Shown here piece after piece: positions 49,158 through 58,054 of a DNA stretch of 64,000 nt. The position numbers and the translations under genes are program-made. A model generated the notes under the pieces. It had not been told where the DNA came from, searched no databases, and worked only from the letters and a program-made list of their open reading frames with translations. This DNA comes from AP-15 sp963795485 (GTDB taxonomy: Bacteria > Pseudomonadota > Alphaproteobacteria > ATCC43930 > CGMCC-115725): assembly GCA_963795485.1 (NCBI GenBank), contig CAWCIL010000039.1, forward strand, positions 186,001 through 250,000, in the 5' to 3' direction. Positions within the stretch are counted from its first letter, which is position 1; each line of letters opens with the position of its first letter.

Positions 49158-49442
49158 CAGTGGGAGTCCTCCAAGTCGAGGTCACAGACCTCGTTCTGCC
49201 GAATGTCAAAGGTCAGACGCCAATTGCCGCTGACCGAAATGCTCCACGTCCCCGCACGGTCGCCCCTGAGCTGGTGAAGCCGCCAGCCCGGCGGCCCGGT
49301 CACGCCGCCTATGTCGGCAGCGGCGGTTAACACCGCGAGGATATTGCGCAGCCGCCGCACCTGATCGTTGCCGGAGTTCCCGGCTGTCGTTGTCTTCGAT
49401 CAGGCGCAACAGGCCTCGGTGCCTGACGCTCCGAATGATCAT
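49157..49442 (-). CDS. higB: HigB/RelE-type toxin (one apparent frameshift)
   Basis: About 94 aa. MIIRSVRHRGLLRLIEDND opens in one frame; after an apparent extra C near 49372 it continues VRRLRNILAVLTAA, then GWRLHQLRGDRAGTWSISV and GNWRLTFDI, the RelE/HigB mRNA-interferase core. Toxin-first order followed by higA is normal for this family. The frameshift may be sequence error or real loss of toxicity; both explain the data. Confidence 0.85.
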
Positions 49443-49579
49443 GCACGAATGTACGCCGATACCGTACGGACGACAAGTCGAAGGTGCATCCCGGATGTGC
49501 CTGCAGCAGGCGGTCCGACCTTGTTCCCTCGCCCTCGTGCGTTGATATCGGCGTCGCGCCTTGCCCCATCCTTCGGAGA

Positions 49580-50987
49580 ATGACCCCCATCGTCCGCTTC
49601 GCGCCGTCGCCGACCGGGTTTCTGCATATCGGCGGGGCGCGCACCGCGCTTGTTCAACTGGCTCTATGCGCGCCATCACGGCGGCAGCTTCCGGCTGCGC
49701 ATCGAGGACACCGACCGGGTGCGCTCGACGCCCGAGGCGGTCGAGGCGATCATCGACGGCCTCCAATGGCTCGGCCTCGAATGGGACGGCGACATCGTCT
49801 ATCAATCGGCCCGCGCCGGGCGTCATGCCGAGGCCGCGCGGCAATTGCTGGCCGCCGGCCGCGCCTATTATTGCTGGTGCACGCCGGCCGAGCTGGAGGC
49901 GATGCGCGACAAGGCGCGCGCCGAAAAACGCTCGGTGCGCTACGACGGCACCTGGCGCGACCGCGATCCGGCCGACGGCCCCGCCGGGCGTGCCGCCGGT
50001 GATCCGCCTCAAGGCGCCGCAGCAGGGTGCCACGAAGATCCATGACCGCGTCCAGGGCGAGGTCACGGTCGCCAATGCCGAGCTCGACGATCTGATCATC
50101 CTGCGCGCCGACGGCACGCCGACCTACAATTTCTCGGTCGTCGTCGACGACCACGACATGGCGATCACCCAGGTGATCCGCGGCGACGACCATCTGAACA
50201 ACGCCTTTCGCCAGACCCAGATCTACCGGGCATTCGACTGGCCGGTCCCGGAATTCGCCCATCTGCCGCTGATCCACGGCCCCGACGGCGCCAAATTGTC
50301 GAAGCGCCACGGCGCGCTCGGGGTCGAGGCCTATCGCGAAATGGGCTATCTGCCGGAAACCTTGCGCAATTATCTGCTGCGTCTCGGCTGGAGCCATGGC
50401 GACGACGAGATCATCTCGACCGAGGAGGCGATCAGCTGGTTCGATCTCGACGCCGTCGGCCGCGCCCCGGCCCGCTTCGATTTCGCCAAGCTCGACAATC
50501 TGAACGGCCACTACATCCGCGTCGCCGCTGACGAGCGCCTCGTCGCGTTGGTCGCCGAGCGGCTGGAGCAGGCCATCGGCCAGTCCTTTGACCGACGCCC
50601 TCCGCGACCGCCTGCTGCGCGCGATGCCCGAATTGAAGCTGCGCCCGAAGACCCTCGCCGAGCTTGCCGCCAACGCCCGCTTTCTGGTCGCCCCGCGCCC
50701 GGTCCGCCTGGACGACAAGGCGGCGAAGCTGTTGACGCCAGAGGCGCGCGCGCTGCTGGCGGGGTTGGTCCCGGCCCTGCGCCGCAGCGACTGGCGGCGC
50801 GGATGCGCTCGAACGCTGCGTGCGCGACTTCGCCGACGCGAACCAGGCAAAGCTTGGCGCCGTCGCCCAGCCGTTGCGGGCGGCGCTGACCGGCGCCACC
50901 GCCTCGCCCGGCATCTTCGAGGTCATGGAAGTCCTCGGCCGGGACGAGACGCTGGGCCGCATCGCCGACGCCATCGAAGGGACTTGA
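49580..50987 (+). CDS. gltX: Glutamyl-tRNA synthetase (apparent frameshifts)
   Basis: Class I synthetase. RFAPSPTGFLHIGGARTAL carries the HIGH motif; after a frame move near 49650 LFNWLYARHHGG follows; AKLSKRHGALGV is the KMSKS loop. The C-terminal anticodon-binding part ends EVLGRDETLGRIADAIEGT. Four frame switches are needed (49650, 49978, 50585 and about 50805). About 465 aa in total. Spans the full family length with no domain missing. ATG at 49580 behind cggaga. Confidence 0.92.
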
Positions 50988-51097
50988 CCGTCGCCTTCAT
51001 CTCGCACTTGCGAACGGTTTGCCAACCGGCCTCGGCGTGTCTATTTTCTGATTGAAGCCGGGCGCGGCCGGCGGGCATGGCGACGAGAGGTGCATCG

Positions 51098-52412
51098 ATG
51101 GACGGAAACAATATGACCACCGGAACCATGACCCTGACGGACAATGAAACCGGCAAGTCGGTCGAGCTTCCGGTGATCGGCGGGACGGTCGGGCCCAAGG
51201 TCATCGACATCCGCAAGCTCTATGCCCAGACCGGGCATTTCACCTACGATCCGGGCTTTATGGCCACCGCCGCCTGCCGCTCGAGCATCACCTATATCGA
51301 CGGCGACGAGGGCGTGTTGATGTACCGCGGCTATCCGATCCAGGAGCTGGCGGAGAAGAGCGATTTTCTCGAAGTCGCCTATCTGTTGCTGAACGGCGAA
51401 TTGCCGACCGCGAAAGAAAAGGCGCAGTTCGTCCACGACATCACCCACCACACGATGGTGCACGAGCAGCTGTCGAGCTTCTTCCATGGGTTCCGCCGCG
51501 ACGCGCATCCGATGGCGGTCATGTGCGGAGTGGTCGGCGCGCTGTCGGCGTTCTATCACGATTCGACCGACATCCACGATCCGTATCAGCGGATGGTCGC
51601 CTCATATCGGCTGATCGCCAAGATGCCGACGATCGCGGCCATGGCCTATCAAATATTCGCACGGCCAGCCGTTCATCTATCCGCAGAACTCGCTGGGTTA
51701 CGCCGAGAATTTTCTGCATATGACCTTCGCCGTGCCGTGCGAGGAGTACAAGGTCAACCCGATCCTGGCGCGGGCGATGGACCGGATCTTTATCCTGCAC
51801 GCCGACCACGAGCAGAACGCGTCGACCGCGACGGTGCGCAACGCCGGGTCGAGCGGCGCCAACCCGTTCGCCTGCATCGCCGCCGGCATCGCCTCCCTGT
51901 GGGGGCCGGCGCATGGCGGGGCCAACGAGGCGGTGTTGAAGATGCTCGATCGCATCGGCGACAAGTCGCACATCAAGGAATTCCTCGATCACGTCAAATC
52001 CAAGGAAGACAACGAGCTGCTGTTCGGCTTTGGCCACCGCGTCTACAAAAACTACGACCCCCGCGCGCACGTGTTGCGCGACAGCTTTCACGAGGTGCTC
52101 GCCGAGCTCGGCATCAAGGACGACCCGCTGCTCGAACTGGCCAAGGAATTGGAAAAGATCGCGCTGAACGATGATTACTTCATCAAGCGGCGGCTGTACC
52201 CGAACGTCGATTTCTATTCTGGCATCATCTTGAAGGCGATGGGGTTTCCGGTGTCGATGTTCACCGTGCTGTTCGCGATCGCCCGCACCACCGGCTGGGT
52301 CGCGCAATGGACCGAGATGAACGAGGATACCGACGCCAAGCTGATGCGGCCGCGCCAGCTGTTCACCGGCTCGGATCAGCGCCATTACGTGCCGGTCGCC
52401 GAACGCGGCTGA
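51098..52412 (+). CDS. gltA: Citrate synthase (one apparent frameshift)
   Basis: Condenses acetyl-CoA and oxaloacetate in the TCA cycle. Type II bacterial form, about 437 aa: GFMATAACRSSITYIDGDEG, YRGYPIQELAEKS, LHADHEQNASTATVR (catalytic His), GPAHGGANEAVLKML (His), LLFGFGHRVYKNYDPRA and PNVDFYSGI (Asp). One frame move is needed near 51656, where an extra A after CAA breaks GQPFIYPQNS. Start: ATG 51098 with gagagg seven bases upstream is preferred over 51077. Confidence 0.95.
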
Positions 52413-52421
52413 CCGCACTTC

Positions 52422-52490
52422 GTCATTCCCGCGAAAGCGGGAACCCAGGGCTCCAGGCGGCGGCGCCTGGACCCCGCTTCACCTTGCGGA
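52422..52490. repeat. Palindromic intergenic repeat with GAAA-loop hairpin
   Basis: gtcattcccgcgaaagcggg starts it: ttcccgc and gcgggaa form a perfect seven-base stem with a gaaa tetraloop, followed by cagggctccaggcggcggcg and a second hairpin (ccaggcg/cgcctgg). It lies ten bases behind the gltA stop and may act as its terminator. Degenerate relatives are at 28414 and 29681. Confidence 0.7.
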
Positions 52491-52529
52491 GAGATCGAAG
52501 CGAGGGCTAGTCGTCACAGGGAGGAGAGA

Positions 52530-53603
52530 ATGGCCGAGATCCTGGGGTTGGGCTGCACCCACCGGCCGGTGATGCTGCGCCGGGACGAGGACTGGACTTT
52601 TATGATGCGCACCTCGCTCGACGACCCGGACATGCCGGCCGCGGCGAAAGACCCGGCCAACTGGCCGCCGCAACTGCGCGCCGAGCTCGGCAACGATTGG
52701 GGCACCGCGGCTGCGGGTCGGGCGCGCGAGGTCTACCGCCGGCATTTCGCCGAGGCGCGGAAGGCACTCGACGAGTTCCGGCCCGACGTGGTCATCATGT
52801 TCGGCGACGACCAGTACGAAAACTTCAAGGAGGACATCATCCCGCCCTTTGCCGTGCTCGCCTACGAGGACCGCGACATCCAGCCGTGGCAGCACCGGCG
52901 CACGCCCGACAACCCGTGGGGCGAGCCGGCCGACACCAGTTTTCGCCTGCGCGGCCATCGCGAGGCCGGCAAGTACCTCGCCACCGGGCTGATCGAGAGC
53001 GGCATCGACGCCGCCTATGCCTACAAGCCGCTGCATCATTCGCTCGGCCACGCGTTCGAGAACACGATCCTGCTGCTGGACGACCAGCGGACCGGGTTCG
53101 ACTATCCGCTGATCCCGGTTTCGGTGAATTGCTACGGGCGCCGGGTCAACGCCGCGCGCGGGCTGCGCCTGCCCTTGGCGATGCGCGGCAAGATCCGCGA
53201 CCTCGACCCGCCCTCGCCGAACCCGGCGCGTTGCATGGAAGTCGGCGCCGCCGCGGCACGGGTCATGGCCGGAAGTCCGTGGCGCACCGCGATCGTCGCC
53301 TCGTCGAGCTGGTCGCACTCGTTCCTGACCGAAAAAAACTGGCAGCTGTGGCCCGACGTGCCGGCCGACCGCCGGCTGTACGAAGCCTTGGAACAGGGCG
53401 ATTACGCCACCTGGCATGGCTATACGACCGACCAGATCGAGGACAGCGGCCAGCACGAGGTGCTGAACTGGTTCTGCCTCTTGGGTGCCATGGAGGAGCT
53501 CGGCCGCAAGCCCGACCGCTCCGCCTTTATCGAGACCTGGGCCTTCGTCTCCCCGGTCGTCTTCGCCTATTACCTGCCCCAGCCTCTGGCTCGAATCCCT
53601 TAG
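52530..53603 (+). CDS. LigB-type extradiol ring-cleavage dioxygenase-like protein
   Basis: 357 aa, intact. The LigB fold is shown by GLGCTHRPVML at the N-terminus, VVIMFGDDQYENF, HRRTPDNPWGEPADTSFRLR, the His-rich YAYKPLHHSLGHAFENTILL, VSVNCYGRRVN and ASSSWSHSFLTEKNWQLWPD. The conserved His and Glu for iron appear to be in these blocks. Such proteins open catecholic rings or act on related compounds. It heads the putative catabolic set that ends with the amidohydrolase at 57278. The substrate is unknown. Confidence 0.85.
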   Translation: MAEILGLGCTHRPVMLRRDEDWTFMMRTSLDDPDMPAAAKDPANWPPQLRAELGNDWGTAAAGRAREVYRRHFAEARKALDEFRPDVVIMFGDDQYENFKEDIIPPFAVLAYEDRDIQPWQHRRTPDNPWGEPADTSFRLRGHREAGKYLATGLIESGIDAAYAYKPLHHSLGHAFENTILLLDDQRTGFDYPLIPVSVNCYGRRVNAARGLRLPLAMRGKIRDLDPPSPNPARCMEVGAAAARVMAGSPWRTAIVASSSWSHSFLTEKNWQLWPDVPADRRLYEALEQGDYATWHGYTTDQIEDSGQHEVLNWFCLLGAMEELGRKPDRSAFIETWAFVSPVVFAYYLPQPLARIP

Positions 53604-53632
53604 GGTGGGCTGAGGGCAGCGAAGCCCACCCT
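53602..53632. repeat. Inverted-repeat element, tagggtggg family
   Basis: Arms agggtgggct (53602-53611) and agcccaccct (53623-53632), ten perfect base pairs with an 11-base loop. It overlaps the stop of the dioxygenase-like gene and probably works as a terminator between two convergent genes. A shorter-armed relative is at 48724. Confidence 0.7.
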
Positions 53633-53705
53633 CGCCGCCCGACAGCATGGGTTTAGCTTTCGCTCAACCTATCCTGCGGCTACCCGGGAGCGGGAAAGAG
53701 GCAAC

Positions 53706-54416
53706 TCATCCGGCCGGGACCTCCGCCAGCAGACGGCCATAGCCCGGCACCTTGTCGCCGGTCTTCAGCATGACCAGCATCGCCCAGAACGAGGCCTGGT
53801 TGGTCGTCACCACCGGCTTTTTAAATTCGCGCTCCCACTCGGCGATCGAGGCCATCGTCGGGAAATTGCCGCCGGGGACCACAAACGCCTCGATCTCGGG
53901 CCGGTTTATACGGGCGAAGGCGTCGCGCGCATGCTCCGGGCCGAGATTGCCGATCGCATACGAATCGGTGGCGCCAAAGCCTTCGAGCGCCACCGTCTCA
54001 AGCCCGTGCTTGGTGGCGAACAGATGCGCCGCGCGCTGGTTGACCGCCTGCGAATAGGGCGAGACCAGCGCAATTCGCCGCGCCCCCAGGGCCTTGACCG
54101 CGCGCCCGACCGCCTGCGCCGAGGTCAGCGCCGGCACGCCCGCACCCTGGCTCATCCGGCGCGCCGTGACCTCGTCGTAATCCTCGGCAAAAAGGCTGGC
54201 CGAGGTCTGCGCCAGGATCACCAGCTCGACCTTGGCGGTGCCGAGGAGCCGCGACTGGTAATCAACGTCCTCGTCCCGCGGCGGCGAAAAGGTCTGGCCC
54301 GGCGCGCTCGTCATCAGCCGCCCGACATGCGCCTGGTATGACGACGGCAGCAGCCGCGCTTCCATTTCCACGGTCGTGTTGGTCGAAGGGATCAGGACGC
54401 CGAAATGGCGGGTCAT
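53706..54416 (-). CDS. Asp/Glu racemase-superfamily (maleate isomerase/arylmalonate decarboxylase-like) protein without Cys
   Basis: 236 aa, intact. The fold is shown by FGVLIPSTNTTVEME, LGTAKVELVILAQTSAS, GVPALTSAQAVGRAVKALG, RRIALVSPYSQAVNQRAA and AFVVPGGNFPTMASIAEWER. In known members one or two active-site cysteines follow the TSA- and PGGNF-type blocks. Here those positions read T/S and F/P, and no cysteine occurs anywhere in the protein. It must therefore use a different mechanism or have a non-enzymatic role. It is convergent with the dioxygenase gene. Confidence 0.8.
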   Translation of the reverse strand: MTRHFGVLIPSTNTTVEMEARLLPSSYQAHVGRLMTSAPGQTFSPPRDEDVDYQSRLLGTAKVELVILAQTSASLFAEDYDEVTARRMSQGAGVPALTSAQAVGRAVKALGARRIALVSPYSQAVNQRAAHLFATKHGLETVALEGFGATDSYAIGNLGPEHARDAFARINRPEIEAFVVPGGNFPTMASIAEWEREFKKPVVTTNQASFWAMLVMLKTGDKVPGYGRLLAEVPAG

Positions 54417-54750
54417 GTCATAGGCCTTTCGATCGGGCTGGCGCGGAGGAACTGAGCGACGATCCTACCGGGCGCCCGCCGCCGCTGTCGACCCAAGTGA
54501 TGCCAGGCCGGTGCACCCCTCCGCAACAAGTCAAGTGATGATCGATCGGATCGCCTCGACGACCAAGGCGGCGGTCGCCGCCGATATCTGCCCCCGCTTT
54601 CGCGCACGGCTCGGCTCGACCGCCGCGATCTTGGTGCGGCAAGCTTGCGTGGCCCGCCGGTGCCGCGCAGCGCAAAGCGGGGCTGGAGCCGCCGTTCGCG
54701 TTTTGCTAGAATGATCCATCACCTCACCCGCTCAGAAAAGGGACCACGAA

Positions 54751-55512
54751 ATGAACGATGCGATGACCTTGGCGGAGCGCGCCGATGCGCTCGAACACAA
54801 AATGATGCACGACCTCGACCAGGCGATCTACGTCAAGTCGCGGCTGTTCAACCTCGCCGACGGCGACATGAGCACCCCGAACGGTGCCGCGCTGCTGGCG
54901 CAAAATCCCGGCAAGAAATTCGTGATGGGCGATGATCCGCGCCTGCCGAAAATGCCGGAAAAGCCGACCCTCGTCGATTTCTTCAAGCTCCGCTTCGGCC
55001 CGGCCAACCATCTGCTGCAGAGCGCGCGGCATGCGGTCCGCGCCGGCATGGACGAAAAGATCGTGCTCGCCTGCCTGCTGCACGACATCGGCGTGATCGG
55101 GTTTATTCGGGCCGATCACGGCTATTGGGGCGCGCAGCTGGTCGAGCCCTATGTCGAACCCGAGGTGACCTGGGCGATCCGCGCGCATCAGGCATTGCGC
55201 TTTTACGCCGATGAATTGGTCGGCTATTCCTATCCTGAATCCTACGTCAAGAATTTCGGCGCCGACTACAAGCCCGATCCCTATATCGAAGACGAGTACC
55301 ACCGGGCGCGCGACCACAAATGGTACATGACCGCGCGGATGATCACGGTCCACGACATCTACTCGTTCGAGCCCGACGTGGTCGTCAACCTCGAAGACTT
55401 TACCGACGTGATCGGCCGCAATTTCAAGCAGCCCGAGGAAGGTCTCGGCTTCGACAACAGCCCGGTCGCCCATATGTGGCGCACGCTGATGCGCCCGACC
55501 AAATTCCTTTAG
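54751..55512 (+). CDS. HD-domain protein
   Basis: 253 aa, intact. The metal site is HLLQSARHAVRAG with the HD pair in ACLLHDIGVIGF, and a later IRAHQALRFYADE. Such proteins of catabolic clusters often act on phosphorylated or oxygenated small molecules, and in some pathways PhnZ-like HD oxygenases cleave C-P or C-C bonds. A second His/Asp set for a di-iron centre is possible but not certain. It lies between the racemase-fold protein and the amidohydrolase. Confidence 0.8.
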   Translation: MNDAMTLAERADALEHKMMHDLDQAIYVKSRLFNLADGDMSTPNGAALLAQNPGKKFVMGDDPRLPKMPEKPTLVDFFKLRFGPANHLLQSARHAVRAGMDEKIVLACLLHDIGVIGFIRADHGYWGAQLVEPYVEPEVTWAIRAHQALRFYADELVGYSYPESYVKNFGADYKPDPYIEDEYHRARDHKWYMTARMITVHDIYSFEPDVVVNLEDFTDVIGRNFKQPEEGLGFDNSPVAHMWRTLMRPTKFL

Positions 55513-56164
55513 CCGCGCCGCCTTGCCCGTCGCTGAACCGGCCCTCTTCCGCCCGGCGGGGAGGCCCGGGCGCGATGATTGGCGTCTTTGAGCGACTGGC
55601 TCCGAAGACCGTCCGAAAGCGCGTGTAGCGAGCCGCGGCCGCCTGCGACAGCAAATGGCGCGACTCATCCCGCGCCCGGTCGTGAACTCCTTTTGTAGAT
55701 CGAGCTCAAGCCCAACCAACGGCGACCGGCGCAGCGCCTCCCAAATCTCCTTGCCGGTTAGCAACGGCCGGCGAGGCAATCCTCGCGCAAACGTCTTGTC
55801 GCAATCGCGCTGCCTGCTCGTCATCGACAGCGATCCGTTTGGCAAACCCGCGAACCAAGTCCGTTGTCGCCGCTCCAGACCACGCACCTCGTGAGCAGCA
55901 TCGTTCCTTGTTCGGCCAATCGCCTTCGATGGGCGGTCACGGCTCGCCGCTTGCGATGCGTTGCACGAGCTGCTGCCCAATCGCCTGCCGGCTAAATGGC
56001 CGGTAACACGACCGTCTGTCAGCGACTCCGACCTCGCCGACGCCTCTGCGGCAGGACTTGGCCTGGACGCGGCGCCGAACACTCGTCTATCGTGGCCCCG
56101 ACGGACACCTGGAAACGATCCGGGGGCCGGCAACAGCGGCTGGTGATTTCGAGGGAGGGTGAAG
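55513..56164. other. Intergenic region with a possible decayed antitoxin fragment
   Basis: About 650 bases before the amidohydrolase. On the minus strand at about 55650-55850 reads RPLLTGKEIWEALRRSPLVG, then LELDLQKEFTTGR, which looks like the tail of a small conserved antitoxin-like protein, but I cannot name its family and no toxin frame or start is present. The rest shows no gene. The last bases hold a gagggagggtgaag ribosome-binding site for the next gene. Confidence 0.3.
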
Positions 56165-57278
56165 ATGGCGGAATACAAGCTGATCTCCGCGGATTCGCAT
56201 GTCAGCGAGCCGCCCGATCTGTGGGCTTCGCGGGTCGACAAAAAATACCGGGAGCGCGCGCCGCAGCTGATGGTCAACCCGCCAGGCAAGCAGGGAGCCT
56301 ACTTTCATTACGAGGGCTATGCGCCGCATCCGATCGGCATCGGTCTCGGCGCCGGCAAGAGCCCCGAGGAACTGAAGGAATTCCTGACCAAGGCGACTTA
56401 CGCCGACGCGCGGCCCGGCGGCTGGGACCCGGCCGAGCGGCAAAAGGACAACGCGGTCGATGGGGTCGAGGCCGACGTTTTGTACACGACCCTCGGCTTC
56501 CGCATCTTCTGGCTGAAGGATGCCGGGCTGCAGGCCGACTGCTTTCGCGTCTACAACGACTGGCTCGCCGAATTCGTCAGCTATGACAAAAAGCACATGG
56601 CCGGGCTGCCGATGATCTCGCTCTACGACCCCAAGGCCGGCGCCCGCGAGCTCGAGCGCTGCGCCAAGATGGGCCTCAAAGGGGCGATGATCTGGTGCTC
56701 GCCGCCTGAAGACCGAGCCCTACAGCTCGGACATCTACGATCCGTTCTGGGCGGCGGCCGAGGAGCTGCGCATGCCGGTCAGCCTGCACGCGATCACCGG
56801 CATGGGCATGGAGAGCCAGTACAATTGGGGCGAGCGCTACATGCGGGCGACCGTGCTGTCGCACGAGGTCGAGCGCTCGTTCAGCGTCTTGATCTTTTCG
56901 GGCGTGCTCGACCGCTTCCCGGAACTGCAGATCGTCTCGGCCGAGAACAATTGCGGCTGGCTCCCCTATTACCTGCAGCGCATGGACCGCGCCTTCGAGC
57001 GCCAGCGGATCTCGGCCGGCTTCACCAACAAGCTGAAGCCCAGCGAATACTTCCAGCGGCAGATGTGGTGCACCTATATCGACGACTTTGTCGGCGTCGC
57101 CAACCGCCGGTTCATCGGCGTCGACCGGATGATGTGGTCGTCGGACTACCCGCACCAGGCCTCGTCCTGGCCGCATTCGCAGGAGGTGGTGGCGCGCGAC
57201 TTCAAGGACGCCAGCGCCGAGGACCGCTTCAAGATCACCCGCGGCAACGCCGCCCGGCTCTACGGCTTCGCCGCCTAG
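56165..57278 (+). CDS. Amidohydrolase family protein, ACMSD-like TIM barrel (one apparent frameshift)
   Basis: About 370 aa. The metal-binding opening is ISADSHVSEPPDLWA (D-x-H type), then NAVDGVEADVLYTTLGF, MAGLPMISLYDPKAGA and, after a frame move near 56710 (extra C before LKTEPYSSDIYD), SLHAITGMGMES and MMWSSDYPHQASSWPHS with the catalytic Asp and His. This matches the amidohydrolase-2 group with ACMSD and other decarboxylases. It is the last gene of the catabolic set. Start: ATG 56165 (ATG 56159 is also possible). Confidence 0.85.
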
Positions 57279-57298
57279 GCCCGCCGCTTCACCCGGCG

Positions 57299-57323
57299 CC
57301 GGGCAGCGCGCGCTGCCCGGTTT
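57299..57323 (+). terminator. Likely intrinsic terminator behind the amidohydrolase gene
   Basis: ccgggcagcgcgcgctgccc is the start of a 22-base perfect palindrome (57299-57320), forming a ten-pair GC-rich hairpin, directly followed by TTT. It sits 20 bases after the amidohydrolase stop and 33 before the tRNA-Sec, so it separates the two transcription units. Confidence 0.55.
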
Positions 57324-57355
57324 GCCCGCGGCCGAAATTGCGCTATTCCAGCCGT

Positions 57356-57447
57356 GGAAGAGTATCGTCCCCGGTGGGGCGCGCGGTCTTCAAAACCGTC
57401 GGGGGGCGCGAAGGCGTCCCCGGTAGGTTCGACTCCTGCCTCTTCCG
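57356..57447 (+). tRNA. selC: tRNA-Sec (anticodon UCA)
   Basis: Selenocysteine tRNA of about 92 bases. The anticodon loop CTTCAAA (57388-57394) has UCA at 57390-57392. The D arm is gtccc/ggggc with loop cggt, as in E. coli selC. A long extra arm pairs cggggggcgc with gcgtccccg, and the T arm is gtagg-ttcgact-cctgc. The 5' acceptor strand ggaagag pairs with ctcttcc (57440-57446), seven pairs where bacterial tRNA-Sec has eight; an A seems missing at 57439/57440, possibly a one-base error. CCA is not encoded. No selA, selB or selD is in this window. Confidence 0.85.
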
Positions 57448-57497
57448 CTTCCCTCCCGGAGGCGAAGGCGGCGCGGCCGGGCGCCGCCGAGAGCGGG

Positions 57498-57873
57498 TTA
57501 CTTGTTGCAGTCGCTGGCCCGCACGACGCAGTCGCCGGCCTTGCCTTTCTGACAGTTCGACATCGCCGCCAGCCGCGCCTCTTCCTTGGTCTTGCGCGCG
57601 GCGGCGCCGACGAATTTGCCGCTGGCGATCGTCGCCAGTGCTGCGCACTGCTTTGCCCCGGTGCGCATGATGACCTTGCAGCCGGTGGCGCCGCAATCGC
57701 TGAGCGCCGCCTCGGCGGCCTGCTTGCGCCGTCGCCCGGTTCCAGGTCCCGCCGTATTTGCCGCTCGCCTTGTCCCAGGCGATCGCCCCATAGCCGGCGA
57801 GCGCCGGCGTCGCCGCGAGCAGGATCGAGACGGCGGCGAAGAGTGCGGCGGGGGTCGGGATCAGACGGCGCAT
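57498..57873 (-). CDS. Exported DUF4189 protein (one apparent frameshift)
   Basis: About 125 aa. A signal peptide (ALFAAVSILLAATPALA) is followed by YGAIAWDKASGKYGGTWN and, after a frame move near 57737, EAALSDCGATGCKVIMRTGA with KQCAALA and MSNCQKGKAGDCVVRASDC. The regularly spaced Cys pairs and the GAIAW / AL..C...G..C pattern define DUF4189. Function unknown; probably secreted and disulfide-bonded. Confidence 0.85.
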
Positions 57874-58054
57874 CGAACGGTTCTCCCTTCAATGATCGTG
57901 TTGCGGCAACGGCAGAGGCGGCATCTATCGCAAAGATTGCCGCCGCCGTCGAGGCCGGTGCTGGAGGTCGGGGGCACCGAAAGCACACGCTCTTGGCGGA
58001 TCGCCGCGTCGGTTTCGGCGTTTGCCGGGCGAACCCGACCGAGCGGACGAGCGC

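Noticed and set aside
55650..55860. A complete toxin-antitoxin pair before the amidohydrolase
   Set aside because: Only a short antitoxin-like tail is visible; no start, DNA-binding part or toxin frame could be assembled.
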